Part shown: in pieces, positions 1 through 4,906 of the stretch
How positions within the stretch are numbered: position 1 is the first letter of the stretch
Layout: each line of letters begins with the position of its first letter
Source: Verrucomicrobiota bacterium
GTDB taxonomy: Bacteria; Verrucomicrobiota; Verrucomicrobiia; Verrucomicrobiales; Verrucomicrobiaceae
Reading direction: 5' to 3'
DNA: 7,420 nucleotides
Assembly: GCA_023429545.1 (NCBI GenBank)
Contig: JAEYUU010000682.1
Span: 1-7,420, forward strand
Notes under the pieces: model-generated
Database searches by the model: none
Told to the model about the DNA's origin: nothing
What the model saw: only the letters and a program-made list of their open reading frames with translations
Translations under genes and position numbers: made by a program

Positions 1-235
1 ATATTGCACCGCGCCCTGCCAATGCATCCAGATGCGGTGTTTTCACGGTGGGGTGCCCGAGCGTGTGCAGCACATCCGGACGCAAATCATCCGCGACAAT
101 GAGCAGGACGTCGGGTGGGGTTTTGCCGACGGTATTGGGTTCTGCCGCGGAGCCTGGCATTGCGGCCACTGGCAGCAGGACCAGATATAGAAGAAGCAGC
201 GTCCGCATCAGGATAGAACGAATCGCCCGCGGCAT
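1..235 (-). CDS. Sulfatase, N-terminal part (iduronate-2-sulfatase-like), cut by left window edge
   Basis: Only the first 78 codons are visible; the gene continues past position 1. Residues 1-32 form a signal peptide: basic start (MPRAIR), a leucine-rich core at about 12-24, and a small-residue region ending near AA-E. The mature start matches the sulfatase/alkaline-phosphatase fold. PDVLLIVADDLRPD (residues 41-54) is the first strand with the paired aspartates (49-50) that bind the active-site calcium, and the following KTPHLDALAGRG is the usual 'TPNLD.LA..G' segment. The DDLRP form is typical of iduronate-2-sulfatase-like members. The family hydrolyses sulfate esters, often on glycans, using a formylglycine made from Cys or Ser; that residue lies outside the window, so activity cannot be judged. 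The start at 235 is the first in-frame ATG after the upstream hydrolase stop and gives a complete signal peptide, although no Shine-Dalgarno is visible. The 27-nt gap to the hydrolase suggests co-transcription. Confidence 0.88.
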   Translation of the reverse strand, partial: MPRAIRSILMRTLLLLYLVLLPVAAMPGSAAEPNTVGKTPPDVLLIVADDLRPDVLHTLGHPTVKTPHLDALAGRGAI

Positions 236-262
236 GCTTGCAACGCATGCTCGACGCTGATC

Positions 263-1369
263 CTACTTCCCGCTTTCTCCGCCCGTCACGTCCAACTTGA
301 TAAAGTCTCGGACGTCCCACACAGCAGGTATGCCGCGTTTCTGCCTTGCAAGCCTGTTGAGTGCGGCCTGGTGCACGATCTCGTGTCCGCCTTTGAAGAT
401 GGTCTCGCGGGTGTTGCCACTGGTCTTGCGGAAGAGGGGAGTCCAGGCGCCGTAGGTTGGGTCAGCCTCGGAGGTGTTCCATCCAGCGGGCAGTTTTTGT
501 GTTTCGTAGAATTGTCTGATCAGGTTCTCTGGCAGCCTGTCGCCCTTCTCGACCACGGCATTGAATGCGTTCAGGGAGTGGGTGAATGGCACGCTGCCGC
601 TGCGCCCGTCCAGCGAGCCGGCAGCGATGTCCAAGGGTACCGTTTTCGCGTGGGAGAGCGAGCTCAAAGGGGAGCGTTTCCAAGCATCCTGCTTCAGGGG
701 TCCATCACTCGCCGGTCGTCCACCCAGAGAGGCTTCGATGTCCCTGGCATATTTGTCCGGTGTCTGGATTTGCTTTCCGTCCACAAGAGACTCCTTCACA
801 TGAGTGCTGTGCCATTGGGCAACGTCAGAAATGCCACACCATGCGCTCACACCCGCCCAGATTTCCGGATGCCTGCCAGCCATCTGCAAGGCCATGTGCC
901 CACCGCCGCTGACCCCTATAAGATAGATGCGGCTCTCATCCACGGTGGTCTGTTTTCTCGCCCATGCCACGGCCTCCACCACATCCTGCACGGCACGATC
1001 GCTGCCGAGTGCTTGTGGAGTATTGTTCGGACCGCGAAAGTCCGGATGCACAAAGGCCCAGCCCTGCGCGATGCACCAGTCCGCATACACCGCGTCGCCC
1101 GCGGCGGAGGCGTAGTGGCTGCTCCAAGTGTGGAGACCCACCAGCAGGGGTTTGGGTTTTGCGTCCGCGGGTGTGTACCACATGGCCGGCTGCCTCTGGC
1201 CGTCACTGCACGGGATCTCGACCTTCTGAACAAGCGCGGGCCATGATTTCTTCGACAAACGGTTCACGGGTGGTGTTGCAGTCGGGCCCGCAGGCACTTG
1301 AGAATGGAGTGGCATGGCAAGCAACATGGCAATGGCCGGAAAATGAGACGAGAGAACGCGGGGCGACAT
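263..1369 (-). CDS. Secreted alpha/beta hydrolase, prolyl-oligopeptidase (S9) type
   Basis: The product is 368 residues from the ATG at 1369. Residues 1-27 look like a signal peptide (MSPRVLSSHF, then AIAMLLAMPL, with possible cleavage near SQVPA). The body is an alpha/beta hydrolase: PLLVGLHTWSS is the oxyanion-loop strand, GVSGGGH is the nucleophile elbow with Ser154, LDIAAGSLDGR carries the likely acid Asp254, and FKGGHEIVHQ carries the likely His329. WAFVHPDFRGPN is the characteristic strand before the helical region. The family includes peptidases, acetyl-xylan esterases and other carboxylesterases; the substrate cannot be read from sequence. A TTG at 1405 would add 12 residues in frame. 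It follows GAGGTGA directly, but it would bury the signal peptide and it coincides with a TTGACA hexamer, so ATG 1369 is preferred. The gene is divergent from the TIM-barrel gene and lies 27 nt upstream of the sulfatase gene, so joint processing of one polysaccharide is plausible. Confidence 0.85.
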   Translation of the reverse strand: MSPRVLSSHFPAIAMLLAMPLHSQVPAGPTATPPVNRLSKKSWPALVQKVEIPCSDGQRQPAMWYTPADAKPKPLLVGLHTWSSHYASAAGDAVYADWCIAQGWAFVHPDFRGPNNTPQALGSDRAVQDVVEAVAWARKQTTVDESRIYLIGVSGGGHMALQMAGRHPEIWAGVSAWCGISDVAQWHSTHVKESLVDGKQIQTPDKYARDIEASLGGRPASDGPLKQDAWKRSPLSSLSHAKTVPLDIAAGSLDGRSGSVPFTHSLNAFNAVVEKGDRLPENLIRQFYETQKLPAGWNTSEADPTYGAWTPLFRKTSGNTRETIFKGGHEIVHQAALNRLARQKRGIPAVWDVRDFIKLDVTGGESGK

Positions 1370-1399
1370 GCCGTCATGGTGATCGATGCGGTACAGATC

Positions 1400-1405
1400 T
1401 GTCAA
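1400..1405 (-). promoter_or_regulatory. Probable -35 box of the hydrolase-sulfatase operon
   Basis: A perfect TTGACA reads leftward here. A weak -10 candidate, CACCAT (1381-1376, 3 of 6 consensus matches), follows after 18 nt. The ATG at 1369 begins exactly 36 nt from the first T of the hexamer, so the transcript would start at or next to the start codon. The hexamer is exact; the -10 and the leaderless reading are inference. Confidence 0.45.
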
Positions 1406-1437
1406 TCACCTCTCGCGACCCCTGCTCCGCATTGACA
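1400..1437. repeat. 7-bp inverted repeat at the centre of the divergent promoters
   Basis: TGTCAAT (1400-1406) and ATTGACA (1431-1437) are perfect inverted copies separated by 24 bp. They contain the two opposed -35 hexamers. The centre, 1418.5, is also the exact midpoint of the two start codons at 1369 and 1468. The arms may simply be back-to-back -35 boxes, or may also bind a dimeric regulator. Confidence 0.5.
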
Positions 1438-1460
1438 CCATCTCACCAGCCTGCCAGCAT
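1432..1460 (+). promoter_or_regulatory. Probable promoter of the TIM-barrel gene
   Basis: TTGACA at 1432-1437 is a perfect -35 hexamer. After a 17-nt spacer comes CAGCAT at 1455-1460, a weak -10 (3 of 6 matches). The start codon at 1468 lies 36 nt from the first T of TTGACA and only 7 nt after the -10, which leaves little or no 5' untranslated region. No Shine-Dalgarno-like purine run precedes the ATG; the sequence there is pyrimidine-rich. Confidence 0.5.
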
Positions 1461-1467
1461 TCCTTCC

Positions 1468-2352
1468 ATGAACTCTCGCCGCCATTTTCTTCGCCAATCC
1501 GTTGCCGCAGTCGCTGGCACCCTGGGTCTTCCAGCCTTTGCCCAGCAGCTCAAGCCCCAGGGTGAGAACATCTCCTTCGGCCTGGTGACCTACATGTGGG
1601 GCGCGGAGTGGGACATTCCCACCATCATCGCCAATCTCACGAAGCTCGGCATCAGGGGGGTGGAACTGCGCGTGGACCACGCGCACAAGGTGTCTCCGGC
1701 GCTTACGCCAGACGAGCGCGCCAAGGTCCGAGATCAATTCGCCGAAGGCGGCGTGGAGATTGTCGGCATGGGGACCAACTGCATGTTTGACTCGCCGGAT
1801 CCGGCAAAGGTGAAGGAGAATATCGAACTCGCGAAGCAATTTATCAAGCTGAGTCACGACATCGGTGGCAGCGGCGTGAAGGTGAAGCCAGACAAGCTCC
1901 ATGAAAAAGAAGGCGTGCCCAAGGAGAAGACGCTGGAGCAGATTGGCAAGTCACTCGCGGAACTCGGCGACTACGCCATTGGATTTGGCCAGGAGATCCG
2001 CCTGGAGGTCCATGGCCAGGTAACCAACCTGGTGGATGTTAAAAAAGTGATGGAAGTCGCCAAGGCCGATAACGTGCGCGTGTGCTGGAACTCAAACCCC
2101 GCGGATCTCGAAGGTGAAGGCCTCGAGAAGAACTTTGCACTGGTAAAGGAATACCTCGGCCACACCACGCACGTGCGGAAGCTCGACGATCCCAAGTACC
2201 CCTTTGCCACCCTCGCCAAGCTCCTCGTCGAAGCTGACTACGACGGCTGGGTCCTCTGTGAAGCCGCTGATAAGGTGGAGGACAAGGTCGCCGCGCTTGG
2301 CGAGCAGAAGAACATCTGGGAGAAGATGGTCAAGGAGGCGAGGGCGAAGTAG
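1468..2352 (+). CDS. Tat-exported xylose isomerase-like TIM-barrel protein (sugar phosphate isomerase/epimerase family)
   Basis: The 294-residue product is a normal length for the family. The N-terminus has a textbook twin-arginine signal, SRRHFLRQ (residues 3-10), then a hydrophobic stretch to LPAFA, with likely cleavage after Ala25. This fixes the start at ATG 1468; the reading frame is open upstream to 964, but that part lies opposite the hydrolase gene and lacks family features. The rest is a xylose isomerase-like / AP-endonuclease-2 barrel: ISFGLVTYMW (strand 1), LGIRGVELRVD (strand 2), EIVGMGTN, RLEVHG (Glu180), VRVCWNSNPADL, HTTHVRKLDD (His235) and GWVLCEA (Glu265). Glu180, His235 and Glu265 are plausible divalent-metal ligands; an Asn (208 or 210) occupies the strand where many relatives have Asp. 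Such proteins act as sugar isomerases or epimerases, but Tat-exported homologues are mostly uncharacterised and the substrate is unknown. The gene is divergent from the hydrolase and convergent with the Sel1/WD40 gene, so it is probably monocistronic. Confidence 0.88.
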   Translation: MNSRRHFLRQSVAAVAGTLGLPAFAQQLKPQGENISFGLVTYMWGAEWDIPTIIANLTKLGIRGVELRVDHAHKVSPALTPDERAKVRDQFAEGGVEIVGMGTNCMFDSPDPAKVKENIELAKQFIKLSHDIGGSGVKVKPDKLHEKEGVPKEKTLEQIGKSLAELGDYAIGFGQEIRLEVHGQVTNLVDVKKVMEVAKADNVRVCWNSNPADLEGEGLEKNFALVKEYLGHTTHVRKLDDPKYPFATLAKLLVEADYDGWVLCEAADKVEDKVAALGEQKNIWEKMVKEARAK

Positions 2353-2361
2353 AGCATTGCT

Positions 2362-4587
2362 TTACGGACTCGCTCTAAGCCACGGCATGAGACGGGAGAC
2401 AGTCTCTTGATTGGGGTGCGCCTTGAGTTTTGCACTGAGTGTAGGATCTTGGCGCAGGGTCTCTGGTCCAATGCTTGCAAGGGCGAGAACGGCCATGCCT
2501 TGATATTCTTGTCCTGGCAGGTCCAATAAACGTGCCACAAGGATCGTGGCTTCCGTGGAGCGGGAATTCAGTACTCCCATGGCTTGCGCGGACGCTACAT
2601 CGGTACGGTACAGGGAAACACGACGCGCGGCAATCGTCTCAGGCGAGGTTTGACCCTTTGATCGTATCCGTTCAAACGCCCAATGCAAAAGATCACCCCC
2701 TGCGGTGATGGCAAGTTGATCTTGGAAGCCTTGATCCTCAAATCTCGCGATGGGAAAGAGCCAGGGTGCATCCAGGCCCGCGACCCAAACTCCCTTGCTA
2801 TCCGGTGAGAAAAGCACCGGGCCAGAGCCCAGTTGCGGCAACACACCGACTGCCTTGAGCGTTTCCGCATCGAACACCCGGACAACATGATCATAGGAGT
2901 CTGCCGTGGCGAGGAGCCTGCCATCAGGAGAGAATGCAATTGAGCGGATCCCTCCTGCTTGCAGAGAGTAGCCGGAGAACTTAAGAGGACTGAAGCGAAT
3001 CAGCCGCAATTGTGGTCCTTGCCGATCGACATACAGCATGGCGGCACCGCCTTCCCCGGCAAAAGCCACCCGATCTCCGGCAGGGTGCATGGACACGGCA
3101 TTGAGGATGCCCATCTGTGGATGATACTCAGCCAGTAGCTGGCCGGTGACGGCATCCAGGAGGTGCACGCGGTTGCCGTATTCCGCTGTGGCAAGCAGTT
3201 TTTCATCTGGGGAAAGGCAGAGCGCGGCCTTGTAACCAGGAATGGTAAACTCGCGAATTAGAGTCCTGTCAGAAAGTTTCCACAACTGTCCTCCTCCCTT
3301 GTCTCCGCCGAATCCTGGCCTGAGCGCAGTAAACAGTGAGTCGCCCGCTCGTGAGAAGGCCGCGCAAGGGTTGTTTAGAGATCCTGCGAAGTGATCGCCG
3401 TTCTTTCCCGGAAGAACCAAGGGGCCAATCTGCTGGAGCGATGGAACCTGATACAGGATGATGCCTTTGTTGTCAGCGCCTGCCGTGATCATTCGATTGT
3501 CGGGAGAGAACATGAAAGGTCCAGGGAGGCCTCCTGAGCGGCTTGGCACACCAGCTACGTGTGAAGCGCCTGTAGGGGCACTCCGGTTCATGCGCGTCAA
3601 GGTCGTTGTATTCCAGAGTTCCATGGTGTCCAACAGCCCGCCGGTCTCGTCGGTGAGAGGGTCTGGGTTGCGCACTTGAGATACAGCGAGAAGACCGCGT
3701 CCGTCCTTGGTAAGCGCCACGGGAATCACAACGACAGGAGAGCCCAGGTCCGGAACTGGTCCCACGCTGGGTGATACTTTTTTTGGCCCGGAATATGTGT
3801 CATTGTAGGATCGCAAACGCCTCTCCGGGTGAGGTGGGGGCTGCTCTTTCCAAGCGTAGGCGAGGTCCGTAGCCTTCTTCTGTTGCTCGGGCGTGAGCTG
3901 TCCACGAATGCTGTTAAGAAACGGCTCGTGAGATTTCGACTTCAACTGACGGACAGCGATCTCAGCCCACTTCGCCGCCTCCACCAGGTCCACGGGCACC
4001 CCTTTGCCAAAGCGGTAGCAGCGCGCCATCCCGACGGCGGCGGAAGCATTGCCATGATCCGCTGCGCGGCGGAACCACTTCGCCGCCTCGGCAAAGTCTT
4101 GCGCCACAAGGACGCCTTTCTCACAGGCCTCGCCCATCTTGAACTGGCTTGAGGGATTGCCTGCCTCCGCCCCTTTGCGATACCACACCAGGGCTTGAGC
4201 CGGATCCTTCGCAACTCCACTACCGGACTCGTAAGCGAGAGCCACCATGTACATGGAGGATGGTCTGTTCTGCATGGCGGCCTTTTGAAACCACTGCACG
4301 GAAGCTGTCTCATCCTTCGGCATGTTGAGTCCGAACTTCAGGGCACGCGCATAAGTGTCCTGTGCTTGGGCGAGCCCGAGTTCGGCGGATTTCTTGAGCA
4401 AGGCTGCTGCCCTCACCTTGTCCCTGACCACGCCTGACGACAGATGGTGATAGGTGAGATAACAGGCCTCCGCGAGTTCTTGAGGGCTCAACTGTTTCTC
4501 CAGAATGGCAAGTTCGGAAGCCGCCTCAGGAATATCAGCCGCTGCCAGCATGAACCATCGCGCCGCATCGACCTTGTCTTCATCCAC
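2362..4587 (-). CDS. Sel1-repeat + WD40-like repeat protein, main (downstream) reading frame after a frameshift
   Basis: This frame gives 741 residues from a GTG at 4587 and is the bulk of a gene that really begins at 4828. Residues 1-215 hold about five full Sel1 (TPR-like) repeats, with cores such as ALAYESGSGVAKDPAQALVWY and EACEKGVLVAQDFAEAAKWF, ending in LTPEQQKKATDLAYAWKEQ. A proline-rich linker (250-285) leads to a WD40-like beta-propeller at about 285-615, with repeated 'FSPD..LLATA' blades near 360, 410, 460, 500, 553 and 593. Residues 620-741 are a helical tail without a recognised domain. Both repeat types mediate protein binding; no catalytic motif is visible. The GTG overlaps the upstream stop codon (GTGGATGA), so reinitiation is formally possible. 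However, repeat continuity across the junction says the two frames were one gene of about 821 residues. It ends 9 nt from the convergent TIM-barrel stop. Confidence 0.8.
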   Translation of the reverse strand: MDEDKVDAARWFMLAAADIPEAASELAILEKQLSPQELAEACYLTYHHLSSGVVRDKVRAAALLKKSAELGLAQAQDTYARALKFGLNMPKDETASVQWFQKAAMQNRPSSMYMVALAYESGSGVAKDPAQALVWYRKGAEAGNPSSQFKMGEACEKGVLVAQDFAEAAKWFRRAADHGNASAAVGMARCYRFGKGVPVDLVEAAKWAEIAVRQLKSKSHEPFLNSIRGQLTPEQQKKATDLAYAWKEQPPPHPERRLRSYNDTYSGPKKVSPSVGPVPDLGSPVVVIPVALTKDGRGLLAVSQVRNPDPLTDETGGLLDTMELWNTTTLTRMNRSAPTGASHVAGVPSRSGGLPGPFMFSPDNRMITAGADNKGIILYQVPSLQQIGPLVLPGKNGDHFAGSLNNPCAAFSRAGDSLFTALRPGFGGDKGGGQLWKLSDRTLIREFTIPGYKAALCLSPDEKLLATAEYGNRVHLLDAVTGQLLAEYHPQMGILNAVSMHPAGDRVAFAGEGGAAMLYVDRQGPQLRLIRFSPLKFSGYSLQAGGIRSIAFSPDGRLLATADSYDHVVRVFDAETLKAVGVLPQLGSGPVLFSPDSKGVWVAGLDAPWLFPIARFEDQGFQDQLAITAGGDLLHWAFERIRSKGQTSPETIAARRVSLYRTDVASAQAMGVLNSRSTEATILVARLLDLPGQEYQGMAVLALASIGPETLRQDPTLSAKLKAHPNQETVSRLMPWLRASP

Positions 4588-4828
4588 CCCCCCTGCCGTC
4601 CCGGAGGAAGCGGGCGAGAATCAGTTGGGAAGTGCTCTGGCCCAGTTGAGCAGCCCGGCTGTGCCATTGCACCGCCTGCACAGGGAGGTTCTGCTGGATA
4701 TACAGGTCACCGAGTTTTGCCGCCGCCGCTTTGTCACCATCCAGAGCGGCATCACGAAGCGCCGGGGCATCTTGAGCCCGCATCGGGGCCAGGCCTGAGA
4801 GAACAAGCGAAAGTAGCACCGCTCTCAT
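4580..4828 (-). CDS. N-terminal fragment of the Sel1/WD40 gene: signal peptide plus first Sel1 repeats
   Basis: The fragment is 82 residues and ends at a TGA just after a run of seven G. Residues 1-19 are a signal peptide (MRAVLLSLVLSGLAPMRAQ, cleavage near RAQ-D). Residues 30-65 form a Sel1/TPR-like repeat (AKLGDLYIQQN, then AVQWHSRAAQLG), and LILARFLRDGRG opens the next one. Its natural continuation, VDEDKVDAARWFMLAAAD, lies in the adjacent frame, so this is the broken 5' end of the downstream reading frame rather than an independent small gene. Removing one G from the tract gives ...RDGRGVDEDK... with no interruption. The start at 4828 is supported by the signal peptide and by the promoter just upstream; no Shine-Dalgarno is visible. 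Confidence 0.7.
   Translation of the reverse strand: MRAVLLSLVLSGLAPMRAQDAPALRDAALDGDKAAAAKLGDLYIQQNLPVQAVQWHSRAAQLGQSTSQLILARFLRDGRGGG
4587..4593 (-). other. G7 homopolymer at the frameshift of the Sel1/WD40 gene
   Basis: The plus strand reads CCCCCCC here, i.e. GGGGGGG in the mRNA sense. The upstream frame reads this tract as part of AGG-GGG-GGT-GGA-TGA. The downstream frame reads GTG-GAT-GAA. One G fewer would fuse them. Possible explanations are a real mutation, phase variation by slipped-strand replication, polymerase slippage restoring the frame in some transcripts, or a sequencing/assembly error. Confidence 0.8.
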
Positions 4829-4843
4829 ATGTGACGCATATGA
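4825..4843. repeat. Perfect inverted repeat over the -10 box and start codon (operator candidate)
   Basis: TCATATG (4825-4831) and CATATGA (4837-4843) are perfect inverted copies around a 5-bp spacer, TGACG. The repeat covers most of the -10 box and includes the start codon of the Sel1/WD40 gene. A dimeric repressor bound here would block both polymerase and translation start. The repeat is seen directly; its function as an operator is inferred. Confidence 0.45.
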
Positions 4844-4868
4844 TACGGAAAAAATCCCCGCGCAGCAA
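4840..4868 (-). promoter_or_regulatory. Probable promoter of the Sel1/WD40 gene
   Basis: Reading leftward, TTGCTG (4868-4863, 3 of 6 consensus matches) is followed after exactly 17 nt by TATCAT (4845-4840, 5 of 6 matches). The ATG at 4828 begins 12 nt past the -10, which predicts a 5' leader of only a few nucleotides. Confidence 0.5.
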
Positions 4869-4883
4869 GGAAATTGAGCGGGG
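4849..4883 (-). terminator. Rho-independent terminator after the cytochrome c dehydrogenase gene
   Basis: In the leftward direction CCCCGC (4883-4878) and GCGGGG (4861-4856) form a 6-bp GC stem around a 16-nt loop, followed by A and six T (4854-4849). It begins 24 nt past the stop codon of the dehydrogenase gene. A crossing pair, GCAGC/GCTGC, uses 4883-4887 and 4862-4866 and could compete or form a pseudoknot. The large loop makes it a moderate candidate. Confidence 0.5.
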
Positions 4884-4906
4884 CTGCTTTTCTCTGTGCC
4901 GATGCC

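Noticed and set aside
371..1246. Plus-strand open frame (291 codons) opposite the hydrolase gene
   Set aside because: Composition is random and there is no domain; the minus-strand product has an intact catalytic triad.
1370..1405. TTG start for the hydrolase at 1405
   Set aside because: GAGGTGA directly precedes it, but with almost no spacing. The 12 added residues (TDLYRIDHHDG...) would precede the signal peptide, and the TTG is part of a perfect TTGACA. It is kept as an alternative only.
964..1467. Upstream in-frame extension of the TIM-barrel reading frame on the plus strand (168 extra codons)
   Set aside because: It is opposite the hydrolase gene, rich in Arg/Pro as expected from GC-rich antisense sequence, and would put a perfect Tat signal in the middle of the protein. 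The start at 1468 is far better.
2351..2376. Possible bidirectional terminator between the convergent TIM-barrel and Sel1/WD40 genes (AGAGC / GCTCT)
   Set aside because: It has only five base pairs, a 16-nt loop, no T tract, and one arm lies inside the coding end of the Sel1/WD40 gene.
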